A stretch of 64,000 bases of DNA from Hymenolepis diminuta (lineage: Eukaryota > Platyhelminthes > Cestoda > Cyclophyllidea > Hymenolepididae). The notes under the pieces are model-generated. The model made no database searches. It was not told where the DNA came from and saw nothing but the letters and a program-made list of their open reading frames with translations. Shown in pieces: positions 12,023-25,098 of this stretch. A program made the position numbers and the translations under genes. The first letter of the stretch is position 1. Every line of letters begins with the position of its first letter. Location: NCBI GenBank assembly GCA_900708905.1, contig CAADRB010000007.1:3456550-3520549 (forward strand). The letters run 5' to 3'.

Positions 12023-12028
12023 AATAAA
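12023..12028 (+). terminator. THOC3 polyadenylation signal
   Basis: A canonical AATAAA lies 56 nt downstream of the THOC3 stop, in the expected 3' UTR position. Confidence 0.75.
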
Positions 12029-14121
12029 TCCACTTTCTTTGATCTTTCAAAATTTTCGCTTGTCTTTATCGGTTTGGCTCCTGTGGACTTTTTTAAAGAA
12101 AGTAATTTTCTCTATACGACGTAACGAAAATTTACTGCCTAATGGGGCATTTTTCAATTCTGTTGTTCCGCTGCACTTCTGCGGATGCTTTTTTAAATTT
12201 TAGTTAATAAATTATTAAGTTGTGTGAGCATTTATAATTTTATCCTAAGGAATAGAATTTATCAAAATAACTGATTGGTTGTTTTAATTCAGTTTGGTTC
12301 AGTTATTAACCTCATGTTGGTAGTGGCTACCATAAATTATTGACCTCTTGTATTATTTGATTGCTCACGAATTAGTATTTCTCATTCTTAAAATTGGACA
12401 CACAGATGTTCTTTACTGTTTGATATCTTTCGAGTGTGGTTCAAGCAGAGAAATTGAAAGTTTATGTCTGCGAAGAGATACTATCTGTATACTATTATCG
12501 CAAATAAAGATAATACGTCCTTTGGAAGAGAATTGCAGTTTAGAAATCAACATAAGATAGGACAGCAAATATTTTCTTTGAAGCATTACAATCTGTACTA
12601 CTCTAAACAGTTCACTGAATGAACACAGCTCAGCAAACTCTCCTGAGTTAAGAAGTTTTATACGATCTCAAACCTAAATAGTAGCTTATGCCGGCTGAGC
12701 ATTCTACTAAAGTGAGGATGGGAGTGGTGCTGTCACCCATCTTTAAACTTGCAATTTTAGTTGTTAGATCTCCTTTGGCATCAGACAATTTAGAATTGAA
12801 TTGTGGAATATGCGACCATGAAGCCAAAAGAGGGTTCAAATCAAATAAACATCAGCGCAATCGCCTTTAAAACTGTTCTCCGGTATAAAATGGCGCAAAT
12901 TTTAACTGAAGCTGCAGAGATGTCCTTACTTTTCAAGAAAGATACTTACTTTCCTCCCTTTTTGGCAAATGGAATATTTGAATCTACACATTATTATGTC
13001 CAAGTAGAAAGTTAAAGGATCATTTTTTGGATTAAACGGACTTGCTAACTACTTAGATGAGGGCGAAATGATTATATTATAAGAGAACAGAATGGTCATA
13101 ACGAATAAACTTAAAAAGTGGCTAGTTAGCGGAGAAGAATTCAATAAATATTAAGTCGAAAACAATAGAAAATCCTTAGCTTAAGGAAGATGAAGTATGT
13201 TGGTCCAATTCGGTAAGCAGTCGCCAGATATTCCATATATCCTTTATGCTGCTTTCAATGCATGACTCATTTCATCTTCTTTGATAAGGCCATAAGACTA
13301 TCCTTGTAGTATCGAATATTGTGCTATTTAAGCGTATGATTGTATGCCAAATCCACTAGGTGGCGTCACTGTATTCTCCATTTTTTTTCGAGTTCAGTTC
13401 ATTTTATCAAAAGATTATATCCGGAAACGATTTGGACATTGGGGAATATAACTTTCAATAATATACTTTCTGTGCGAAGGGAGGGGAGAGAAGATTTTAG
13501 TCTTTATATTCTGAAGCCTATTTAGCTCCTAATTTGAGTGTTGACTCTTATTTAGTAAAACCTTCAATCCTAAAGTATTTAAGAGCATTATATTCGATAA
13601 AGGCCATTGGGAGAAAAATTTTATTCATAGCGGTTTTCAAGAGCGAGGATTTTCCTTAATGGGTATTTCGCTGATTTCTGCATTTCATAAATTCCACCGA
13701 ATTTATCTGAGAATCAAGGAAAATGTACATCTGATCCCTAATTATTGGTGGTGGTCACTTCCATCTTATGAGCTGTAATCTGATGTAAGCCGAGACTTTC
13801 TTTCAGTATGCGCTGCTCTTTTGGAATCAGGATGATATGAACTAAAATTATTCAAAGGGGAATTTGGGTTATTTTATTACCTACATTCCCAAAATGCGAC
13901 ATTATCATGCTATTGAATTTTGGGAGTCAATCCGAATGGATTGAGGACTTAATATGATTCGCAAACCACGAGGATGTTTTTTCTGGGGATAGGAATAAAA
14001 TTACACAAAATCTGCCAGGACAAATACATACAATAGATCCAAATCCAGATATTATTAGAACTCTCCTGGACTCAACACATTCTATGAAGTAGAGGTATTA
14101 GAGATAGACTATACATACATA
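12029..14121. other. Intergenic, no gene seen
   Basis: No supportable exon. A 60-codon frame at 12688-12870 contains VRMGVVLSPIF and CGICDHEAKRGF, faintly like a LINE reverse transcriptase turn and a zinc-knuckle piece, but this is too little to call. Confidence 0.4.
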
Positions 14122-15433
14122 CAGGACACCTTAGACACTTTTAAAAAACGGAAAATAAAACTGCTGATAGCTGAAACTTTTAATTTCTTGTAACAAAATA
14201 AACAAACACAATGTCAACATAAGTTTTATTCTATATATTCTCCTTCGACTTCTATCACTCACTCAATTCGAGTCCGAAGGTGAGACTACAAGCTTGAATC
14301 AGGTGGTCTTTATTGATCCCCTCCATTTCCGGGCTATTGCTTTCATCGGAGAGAAGGGTTTGGTATTATGGGGATGCACATTTTTCTTCCTTTTCAAACA
14401 TGTCTCGTCCTGCCCCACTCCATACGTAATAATACAAAGAATTAAGGTTTGGCGAGTAGTTAGGAGGCGGCCATAAGTTCGGTGTGACATGATGATGAAA
14501 CTTCTCGGCTATCCATCCAATCCTGGGTTTTGAGAACTTTATGGGATGGAGCCGAGTTTTGTTGGAAGATATATAGTCTTCCTCTATTGGCTACGCTTTA
14601 TATCCAAGACGGCTTAACAACAATGGTTTGAAGAGTTTCCACATAGGTACCTGCATCTGCACCTGCATCGACTCTAAGGCCCTGTAGAAAGAATGGAGGA
14701 GTCATGATATGCCCCTTCCTCACTGCTAACAACACCAAAAGCCATCCCTGTTGGTGGAAACTTCGTGCGCATGCATAACACTTGGGACTTCAGTGGGATC
14801 CGCTTGCACATAGTCACCAATCATCTCCCCCATTGACTTTTTCGTCCTGGTGGAAGGTTTTTGGATTGGAGAAAAATAAAGGACATTAATCTTCTTCTGG
14901 GTGCTTTAATTTCTTTAAAGGTTGTTTTACACACATTAATAAATTCTCTTGAGTTGCTTTTGTCCACATAAACTGACCTCGCCTAAGAATGTATGATTGT
15001 GTCCCAGGTGTTGATGAACAACATTCCTTATTTATTGTTATTCCTTCAGACACTTGAAGATGTTTGACAGAATGTCGCTTATTGACTTCCCACAATTTTC
15101 GTCAACACTGCCACAAGCTCAAGTGTTGTGACTGAGTGAGTGAATGAGTGTCAATGCTCTTTTCCCTCCCTCGTGGAGGTCAATTCATCTCTATTGTTTA
15201 GCTCATTTAGCTCATTTCTAACTTTGCAAATGAAAGATGCGGCGAATTTTTGAAATCTTGCAATTTCTAAACTGCTGTGTTTGACTTTTGTAGACACTAT
15301 TACAACATGTCTTTTCATTTCATTACTGATAGTAGTATCTGCCACGAGAACTTCCGATATAAAAATTCATGAAATATTATCGAGCTAGTTTAAATTGCAA
15401 AAATATAAGTGTCCTTCGATACCTTACGCACCC
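14122..15433 (-). mobile_element. Full-length but dead mariner element
   Basis: About 1.31 kb between TA dinucleotides, with ends related to those of the copy at 59021. Transposase sense is on the minus strand. The N-terminal helix-turn-helix region (64 codons from about 15345) ends at an in-frame TGA. Further pieces follow in shifted frames: YILRRGQFMWTKATQENLL (about 14950-15010), RVDAGADAGTYVETLQTIV, IFQQNSAPSHK (near 14550), NLWPP (near 14470) and VHPHNT (near 14380). Asn stands at each of the three positions where the family has catalytic Asp: FFSNPK, QQNSAP and SPNLN. The right inverted repeat has lost its outer two bases. The element is pseudogenised by stops, frameshifts and active-site loss. 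Confidence 0.88.
15151..15345 (-). pseudogene. Mariner transposase N-terminal fragment
   Basis: A 64-codon frame encoding the DNA-binding end of a mariner transposase (NEMKRHVVIVSTKV, FICKVRNELNELNNRDEL). It opens with a GTG, so the original start is probably lost, and it stops before the catalytic domain. The deduced peptide is the same as that of the plus-strand copy at 59111-59305. Confidence 0.8.
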
Positions 15434-15679
15434 TACATGTAAGTGTTTAAAATCTTTAATAATTTTAGGTGAATGAGCTGACATTATTTTCATGAAGATC
15501 TGGGTTTGTTTTAGGTATTTCTTTATATAAGAATGAGTAGGATAGCCCTAAATTCTGACAATAGAACTACTTACAGATCACCAACAGTTAGCCTTTAATA
15601 TATTCCCTATAAAATTGCTGAATACAACAGCCTTTCTCAAAATCAATGGATCAGGAATTGGGGATGTTTTGGACAACCA

Positions 15680-15860
15680 CAGAGAAATGAGAGGGGAAGA
15701 GTGAAAGGAATTGAGAGAGGAATGAGGAGTTGGAAGAACAGAAGTTAAGCATCGGCGCAGCTCGTGTGGGAACGGAGTTGTGAAAAAGAGGCCAAATTAA
15801 GGTAAGTTGAGTGGAACTAACTGTTCAGCATTCTTTGTTCGTCTGATGAACAATCAATAA
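15680..15860 (-). repeat. CT-rich dispersed repeat, copy 2
   Basis: The reverse complement aligns with 5600-5790 through ordered shared blocks (TCATCAGACGAAC, AACAGTTA, CCACTCA, TAATTTGGCCTC, TTCACAA, TTCTTCCAACTC). It lies about 250 bp to the right of the mariner. AG-rich stretches at 21010-21130 and 24690-24790 and a CT-rich stretch at 29290-29420 may be more distant copies. Confidence 0.55.
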
Positions 15861-18800
15861 AAAGCATCGGATGCCAATAAAGACGTTGCAGACATATGAG
15901 TCAGCATTTGCGTTAGGCAGAATGCTTCAAGGATAGCCAAATACTTGAAATCCATTTTATGGTAGAGTTAGACCTACTTTTCCCATTTTCATCTAGCCAG
16001 TCCAAGATTTAGGCAAATATTTTGTGTGAATATAGTTAAAACACATGGACGCAGATTGCTACTCCACCTAGAAAGAAATCTTTTGGTTTACCAAGTCGTA
16101 ATCTTCGACTTTTACTTACTTTTCTAGCTGGATCCATACAACCCCTCATTTAAGTTACTTTGTAATAATATTATTCATTGATAATTTTATTTCTGTCAAA
16201 TGGACGAAAACGAATGTCATCCTCAAAAAAAGAAAATCACATAAAAATCTGTGATAATTTAGACCTATTCCTTGAAATTATATTTTCAAATATCTAAGCT
16301 TATACGAAACTTAAATTACTTTTTCTCAATATTTCAGCCCACAGGGAATAATTTTTTTATTCAAATGAATTCTCTGCCACTCAAAAATGCATAGTTACGG
16401 TTCATCGGTCACAGTTGTTCATTTAACCAGGTCGTTTTACTTCAGTTACGTCTTACAAAATCCTGCACTTTTGCCCTCTCTTTCTCTTTCTATTCCTCTC
16501 TCATTTTTCCATGACTATTTCCATATCATGATGCAAAATGTCCAGTTGTGACCATTTTATTTAGCTAGTTCAATCAAAAGTAAAATATTAATTACACTGA
16601 GAAGGCGATTCTTAGGATGACACTCACAATGAGTAGTGCCGTGTGAAAAGATGACTCAGTGGATTCCTCCGAAAAATCTTGCTGCCAAGCTTAAAAGAAG
16701 ACTTCGCTTTGGTGTTGCTATGAAAGATCTTCTTTTGGGTCATCATGTATAAAAGAAAACATGGGGTAAAGTTTACACGTATTTATAGTTAGGTTAACTA
16801 ATCAAGACGCCAGGACAGTCTTCAGTTTGGCCGGGCTGTCATGATTAAAGAACCAACAGTATCACAAACCGTCTTTATAAGCATAAATCCCTACTGCATG
16901 GAATTTTGAGTTAAACTAGTGAAATACGAAATTGAAGGTGTATGCGAATGTTTACAGAAATGAAAATATTGCTTTCACACTTTTGGTGAGATCACGGTTC
17001 ATCAGAAACAACGATCAACAAGGACTTCCAACGCTCAGTTTCTGGTTTCTTTAAGCCTTAAAAGAGATAGAGGCTCTTAAAGCGTTAAATATCAGAATGT
17101 CATCCATAATTTGCTACTGAATTCCACGCTTCTTTTCAAGTAATTTTTTGAAGAAGAAAGAACATGTATACCTCCGAGCTGCATAGTGAAGAAGAAAAAC
17201 TCCGTATTCCATGGACAAAATCTCCTTATCCTTTCCCCCGTGGAAGGGTACTAGCAGCTGCATATCAGAAATTTGCCTCTGGCTATACTAAAGGCTAAAC
17301 CTTCCACCTTTTACCATACTTCACTATAGCAACTGAATTGAGAAAGAAGACAGTAACAACCAACAATCTTTATTTGTAGGAGTTGGCTTGGTGAAAGGGT
17401 GAACCAGAAGAGATATACTGATCTGTAACGCTGGTAGTTATCGTAAGTGTAATAGAAGGCAGCAATAAGATATGTGGGTTATCAGGGAGGTTTAAATGAC
17501 TGGAGAATTTGAATTTGTTAAAAGATGTCACCATTGGTCTCATCTACATTCTCGTGGCTAGATGACATGCATAACCACTCAATTTAAGCAAATGAATAGT
17601 AAACTAAAAAAATGAGCTTGTGAACTTACTCTCTTGAAATTTAAAGATTTGAATGTGTTTTAATGGAAATTATTTTGTGATTTTATTTCCCAATTTACCA
17701 TCTTACCTATAGAATGTTCGACTAGTATGAACTGATATTTGCAACTGAAACGAAACTTCAGCTCTGCATTTCTTTTTAATAATTGGCCTAGCCACAACGC
17801 GAACATGTCAAGTGGAGATCGCGAAATGAGGTCGTTGCTGATTGGTACACCATGTTGCAATAATAGTCTGTTCGATAGAATGACAGACCCGGTAAAGAGG
17901 AAAAACACGATTTATTCTCCCCCTACTTTTCTCAATTTTGATCGCCTTTCATGGCATTTTAAATTGCGCTAAGACAATCCCAGTGTCTTATTACAAACAT
18001 CAAATGTAATATAAGAAAAATAATTTTAAAGAATTAAAAATTGTTCATGTAAAAGTGTTTTTTTAGATTTCCCGAGAGCATCATCTCACATATTTGGTGA
18101 ACTGGATAAATATGCCTGATGTCCTTGTATCGAAAATAAGTTTTGAAATAGAGGATGGAAATCCTCCAATATAAGACTTACTTAAGGAAAGATTTCTTTC
18201 GAACTGCAGTTGCGATTTTTGTCCTAAAATCAGTTTTGGTTTTAAATGATGGAGGACAATAAGATCAACTGAAGAGGAAGGTGCTCTAGCATAGGAGACA
18301 CCAATGCCGTTGTCCTTCCTAGGTTCAACAAGTTAGACAAGAGACAGAAATGACAACTTACGTTCTGAGAAATGGAATGTAAGGCAAACAATGTAGAAAA
18401 TGGATTAATGTGTCAATGAATAGTAATAACTATTGAACGTAGGTAAGAAATAAGATCACTGTATGTCTTTCATCATCTTATTTTCCGAAACTTGTTTCGC
18501 TCGACTTTGTATCAAATAAAAGCGCACATCTTGAAATTTACAATAATCATAACTATAGAATTGACAATTGACACAAACAAATATTTTTCCATTTTGTATT
18601 AACAGTCATTTTAATACGCAACTGTAAATAATATCTAACATCTTTATTCAGTATAATGTAATTTGTTAAAACGTTGTCCAACAATTGAAAAGGGGAGACT
18701 GTCTAAATCGACCGCACAAAAATTGCTTGACTCTCTTTTTATTTTTCCACTTGCGTCACATGCGTTTTAAACAAATATAAATCAAGTTCGCCATAACTGT

Positions 18801-21800
18801 TCAAGGTAAATTTTTTATGGTTCTATAAAGAGATTTTTCAGTCCTATCCTAAAATTTCAAAGTTACAGACATTCTTTAACATGTGGGAAAGAATAAAAAT
18901 TAGTAATATATGATAAACCTAAGAATTTTTGATAAATTTGCAAAAAAAAGCATTCAAGAGAATTTCAGAAATTCAGTGATCCAGATTTGGTAAGAATTAG
19001 CATACATAAGTGACCTCATAGAAGAAAATGATACCTGAAAAACGTTACCAAAATGCGTATATATTTCCCAAGAACCTTACTTTCACTTCAGCAAAAACAT
19101 GATGGGAGTCCATTATACTCTATATTATTATGGAACTATGTCAGTGAAAATAGGTTATAACCGGAAAATGATCTTGTTAGAAGTGGAAGGACTTTTTTGA
19201 TAAAAATTTAGAGTTCATCGTGTATATCTGCTATTTGGCCGTAGGAAATAAACCTTAAAATTTGGATAGCTGATAAAGTAGCAACAATCATGATAATAAA
19301 GATATCTTAGGAGCCAGACCTCGCGTTCTCTTCCGTTGATGAGCACATGACAATTAGGGCAGAGGAATGAGTCAGTAGGTGCGCAATGTATAAAGAGACA
19401 GAGCCAACCTATGAGTCAGAGGCACTGTACTCACTGACTGTCACAATTCCGAATCAGTTTGTTTAATCGTTATCATTGATGTCCATGACTGATCACATTG
19501 GATTTATTTCGAAATATTCGCAACGTTTATTTATTTAAAGATTAAGAAAATTTACCTTGAGTGAACACAGCTTAACTTCCACCTCTGTTAGGTTAAACTA
19601 TAAGCTGTGGAACATTTTACAAGATCATTTGCCTTCCAAAATCATTGGAAAAAACTGAATTGAAGCGGCAAGACCAACCTTTTCCGATTAAGTAATACGG
19701 GTCAATACGTAGACAAGCATTTGCTGCAATCCTGAGGACGAATCGCGAAATAAAAATTCTGAAACGTGAACTTCCCCTTTAGCAAACATTGTAAAACCTA
19801 AGTCCAAAAATTAAATGAAGTAAGATTCTCTGATAACGTAACGTTGCTCTCCGTATCTGCTTGAGGCCCTCCCCTTCGTCATTTGTCAGACTTGCTGTTA
19901 TTCAATGCCAATCGCTTTTCGCAATTAAAGATTAAACATATTTTTGTATTACTGTGGATGATAACAAAAAATGATAATGAGAAATTACCCTCAAGTCGAA
20001 GTAATCAATGTATGTGGGGTTGGAGACTGTAGAGGAAAGATGTGAAAACTTTGATGAGGGAAGGATAAGAGTTATTACAGAAAAAAATAAAAAAGCAAGA
20101 ACGAGAGGATAATTACTTGTGAATCAGCCAGAGAATGTATCATTTTATTTTCGACTTTACCCATTTACGTGGCACATTTATGCCTCAATGAAATATGCCT
20201 CAAATTAAAAGAAAAGTCATATATAAAAACGCCAAATGGGGGGAAAATGTAAGCGAAATATTTCCTGCTTCTAAAAATCAAAAGGTGGTAACTTTCAAAT
20301 TACTTAAGCATATATCTTATGCACTTTTAATATAAATAATTTATGTAAAGCAGATTATAAAATGTTTAAATAAAGTAGAATATTGAAATAATAGAAAGTA
20401 AAATTCACTAACATAGGTAGAAAATGTCTAAAAATCTTGTATTTGGGACATAAAGGCAGTGAAGTTTAACAAATTCCCTCCATTAGATTAAGCTTCTTGG
20501 CCCTCGGGCACGTGAAAGAGGGAAATATAATTGAAATGCTAAGCCTTAATGAAATATTTAGGATATGGTTGCCAAATTCATCCGAATAGCTCATTTTCTA
20601 ATTAAATAAAACATAATCAAAAATATAAAATTTAATATAAATATAATCCTTTTGTCTATTTACATAAAATGGAACCTATTCCTTGCATAATGTATTTATC
20701 CTCTATGAAAATTAAATGAATTAGACGGGAATAAAGTTGAGAGTTGTCTGTCTTCTTATTGAAGACTTAGCCAGCCTGATGAATTGCGCTTATATTTTGA
20801 AGGGATTAATAAATATCTTTCAGTTAATGTTAGCAAAAGTTCGCATCAAGGATTTGATACTGACTACTGAATGTATGATTTTATAATATTTGCTGCCGAG
20901 GAGATAACGCTGCACTTATCCCATCAGTAGAGTTATTTTAGATATAAAATCGAATTAATTTAGATATCTCTTTACGGAATTGATGAATTTTTTAAAGGCT
21001 AATGCAATACTTTTCCAAGTGGTCATTTGGACAACATGGAATTTGGACGTGAGAAAGAAATGTGAAAAAGAGTAGTAAGAAGAGGAAATGTGGAAGTCAA
21101 GAGAAGAGGGATTGAAATAAAGAGGGCGCATTACGGTATTATAAGTGGATTATGTGGGGCCGGTATGATGAACCGGAACGGTTTCGGTTTATAATCAAGT
21201 CAGCCATTAAGAATATTTGTATTATTTAGCCATCTGATTATATTCTGGCCCTTTTATGAGCATTTGCTGCTAGCCTGGATAAGGAGCCAACCAGCGTCAT
21301 AGGATCTGCACGTCCGGATACAATTGAGAAGCCCAAGTGGGCAGCCAACAACATACGAGGTGCGAGGCACTTCTGGTGTATTCGTTCTCCACTTTCTCTT
21401 CCGCTACGTAGAGATGTTTGTATTCCATTATATTGGAAACTTTTTTCTGATGAACTCCTTTTCTACTCAGACCACTTTTAGTACTCTTAGAGTACTATGA
21501 CAGTGCAGGCTTGCAAATGAGCATGTGCCTTTGATAAAATGTTGCAATAGATACGTGAAATTTGAGACTTTCGATAATGAAAATAGAAATTCCTTTAATG
21601 TTCAAGTTGCGGTTGGTGCCCCTTTATCTTAGGGACTTCCATGGCTTGAGATATGACTGGTTTCGCTGAAGTTTAGTTTTGAAAGTAATTAACTGACTAT
21701 TCCATCGGAGGTCGGTTTAAACGTGCGAAAGTATGTATCTATTTGCAATGTCCTAGTCTTACATTTCACCGGAAAGTTCCAAAGCGTTTGATAGTAAAAG

Positions 21801-24783
21801 AAAGCTTGTACTCCAAAGTGGCAGAGTTTAAAAGATGAAATGGTGTTGCCATTCCTAGCTTTCAAATTACTGAGCTTTTAATTGTTATGAAATAGCTATA
21901 TTCGCAGCAATTCATATTCCGATTTTCAAAATTCTGTTTTAATGTAAAATAATCCTAGCTTCTGTCACTATCATTTAGGTGTCCATATCAAGCCGACAGT
22001 TGACTTGGATCCGGAGAAGGCATTATTATTATTATTTCAGCAACGACTACTTATGGAATATTAGCCAACTTCACTTAGTTGATTTTAAGGGTAAGCCACC
22101 ATCAAAATTAGGGGAGGTGTTGTCTTTTCCGTTTATTTTTAAGACGACTGGGCGAACTTAAGATCACCTGCGGAAATTTCTTATTCCGAGACAAGACAGA
22201 ATCTACGACCTTGAGTAGTGTTTATCGGCATCATGTCAGAGGAAAAATTCTACACATAAGTGTGGTCTTAATAACATGCTAAGAAAGGAGAAAAAAGCAT
22301 GAAGGTCTACAAAATTGTGATAAAAGGTAGACAAATAAAGCATGTCTAATTCCGTCACAAGAAGCACGAGATTGTGGCTGAGAGTTTCACGAGTCTCAGC
22401 TGCTCACTGGTCCACTGATGTCCATGTTAGTCTGCGATTTGGCAAGGGCTTCCCCTAGTGACAGACAAGGTTTGTAGATAAACTTCAATTCCCCAATCCA
22501 ATGCGCTCGGTGGTTTATAATTCGTTTAAATAATAACTCCAAAAAAAAGAAACATTCAGTTCTTCAGGGACCAAAAATTTAATATGACAGAAAAATTTCA
22601 CAAAATTGGCATATCAGCGGATGAGAATACAAGGCACTGCGGTCGCTTTCATGATTTTTTCCAGTCCAACTTGTTCAGATCTGGTTATCGCATAAGAAAC
22701 AGTACGTTATAGATGATATGTAATGTTATTGATGGCATTTATACATCCAGTCTTATATATATGTTTATATTAGTAAGTAATAATATTAATGTCTAAATAT
22801 TTGGTTTACATAGTTTTGACACTAAACGAAAGAGCTAAAACCGATTTTCCTTTTTGAGCATTAAGAAAATGAAATGACTTCCCTTACTACCTGCGAATCT
22901 CAGCTATCAAAATAGGTAGAGGCTGTAAATAAATATTTTTTTATTTATTAAGTTCCACCTGAACAATTATTTCACTTAACAATGCAGTAAACTTTTACAG
23001 ATTTAATTATGAGACTGTAACCCCACACCGGAAATAGCAAAATAGTAATATAAGATACAGGGTCGAATTGAAGTATATAATTAAGTTAGGATATCAAAAT
23101 CTTATCACAGTTGAACCATGGAAACATTCAGCTGTTTTCTTTTATATAAAGTATAATTCAATTTGTAATGCCTAAATGATCCACAGTGCACCTTTCACGG
23201 TTTGACGCCCGGGTTACCGGGTGAGTTCTTATCCTCGATATTCAAGGCACCGTGACCAATCCATTTAATGTAACCGGTCATTATACAATTTCGATTCACT
23301 TTTATCATCTTACGACTATGGATGGCCAGATAAGACTAGCAAAGAAAATTTATATTTATAAATATTTTTTTCTGCTTTCAGGCCAATCGTAACGGTTCTT
23401 TTTAACGTATAAAACCATGGTTATCTAAGCTAATGGCATAGTCCGGCTCTCTTCTTGATATCCTTCAAGCTCAACTTAAGATGAACTGAAAAGCCTTAAA
23501 TATCTCGGTTAAAGCTCTTGACAAAAGAGTGGGACAATTTACTGTTCAAGCTCGAACTTTTTGTTTCCATATCTTTGTGGAGTTCAAAATGCTACCAAAG
23601 CTGATCAAGGGAGCCTCACGTGTACTAGAACATTCTGATAAGTGTAATATGTAACCGACTGCGTAACGAAAAAGCGCGGCATATGTGCAGAGGCCTTCTC
23701 GGCCAATCAGCAATCAGTATCCCTGCAGCCTAGCATTGTTGGTATTTACTGACTAAGATTTTGGTAATGATCCATAGTTGAGAAATAAACTCTCTCCACT
23801 CAATATTTTCCTTGTTCTTACTGCTTTGGGCATAGCCCAGCTAATTTTAGGAGCAAATTTATAATGGAGGACTCCGCTAGAGACTATTTGGATTACTTAG
23901 GTGTAGCAAAAAGGCTTATTGGTGTTGCATCCGCTACATCTTCAAATTTCACTCCCCTTATATGGACAATGAGTCCTGCTATGTTTAAGATGTCTTCAAT
24001 AATCTCATCTGTCTATTACACTTGGTTTATCGTCCTGCTTTCTCTGCCATTGAAAAAAGATTAGATAAAGTGATAAGACCGATCTTTTCAATTAATAAAC
24101 TGGTCAATAAGCACTGAACATCGAGGACAAGAAGTCATTTAGTAATACGGGGACCAGATCATAAACTTGAATATTGGAATGCCAACCAACTATTAAGTAA
24201 GTATTGTATAACCCGAATTCAAATAAACATGAAGTAAAACCCTTGATGCTCTGACTTTATTCTCAGTCCCCTTCGTTTCCCTATTGGACTTTAATGTTAC
24301 CTCATTTCAGTCGAAAATTTTCAACCTTGACGCAAGTTATTATATTAATGTAATATTATACGAAGTACCAGCATTCTCATGGTAGCATATGTTATCATGG
24401 GAATTAATAAACCCCTTCACTCCTTTATCGTATTGACTTATGAATACCTTCCTAGTTTACGAACAGTATAATTATATTGACCTCAAAGCTCTCCCTTGTA
24501 ATCTCGGAAGTACTCTTTACCTGACCCTTTATTGACTCCGATTTTACAAACTCACACGAGATTGAGTACAATTATCTGAAAAGTTTTAATTCTGATCTAT
24601 TCAGCGCTTTTCAAGAAACTGGATAATAGAGAACATGAAGAAGAGGTATAGAGATTATTGTCTGCATAAGGTAGGGCCATGGTAGGTAGATCATTCAAGT
24701 ATGCTTTAGGGAAATTAAGAGAGGGAGAGCGTAACGGGTTAGGAAAGAGAAAGGATAAAAAGGGTTTGGACACAACACTCAGA
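15861..24783. other. Long gene-free stretch
   Basis: About 8.9 kb without a gene I can support on either strand. Two short frames were considered. At 17805-17891 there is an ATG-initiated, relatively GC-rich 29-codon segment ending at a GTAAAG donor. At 23864-24064 there is a 66-codon frame with no recognisable domain. Small hairpins occur near 22375 (GCTGAGA/TCTCAGC) and 23208 (CCCGG/CCGGG). Confidence 0.45.
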
Positions 24784-24788
24784 GGCTG

Positions 24789-24794
24789 TTTATT
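24789..24794 (-). terminator. NETO polyadenylation signal
   Basis: AATAAA on the minus strand, 89 nt beyond the NETO stop codon. Confidence 0.7.
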
Positions 24795-24883
24795 TACGAG
24801 GTTTGTGAGTTGTGGAAAGAGAAGGAAAGGAGAGGCAGGATAAACAGATGAGCAGAGGCACTTGGAAATTTTCCGTTCTCCAA

Positions 24884-25098
24884 CTAGGCTTCGTACTCGT
24901 AGACAAGGAGGTTGGGCGCTGTAGGGTGGACTCGAACTCGGGACCTTGAGCTCGAGGGTGAATCCATGCGTTTAGAGAGCGAGGCGGCACGTGAAAGCGA
25001 TCGATTGGTGGAACTCACTCGAGAAGGCGGACGAGGTGAGAGGGGAGAATCCGTGGAGGAGTAGGAATCATGACGACCGTTTCCATTGGACTCGTCGG
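24884..25098 (-). CDS. NETO last coding exon
   Basis: 215 nt from acceptor TTTCAATAG to TAG. Ser/Arg-rich with several basophilic-kinase-like sites ([12 protein letters not shown]), ending in LLVYEYEA. The frame matches the phase-1 donor at 26471, and together the twelve exons sum to a multiple of three. Confidence 0.8.

Noticed and set aside
12688..13015. Overlapping frames with VLSPIF and a CxxC motif suggesting a LINE remnant
   Set aside because: Too short, with no second reverse transcriptase motif in order.
23864..24064. 66-codon plus-strand frame starting MEDSARDYLDYLGVAKRL
   Set aside because: No recognisable domain, no supporting splice sites, and a hydrophobic AT-driven end.
24905..24945. 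tRNA T-arm-like sequence (GAGTTCGAGTCCACC) on the minus strand
   Set aside because: It is part of the last NETO coding exon, and no other tRNA arms are present.
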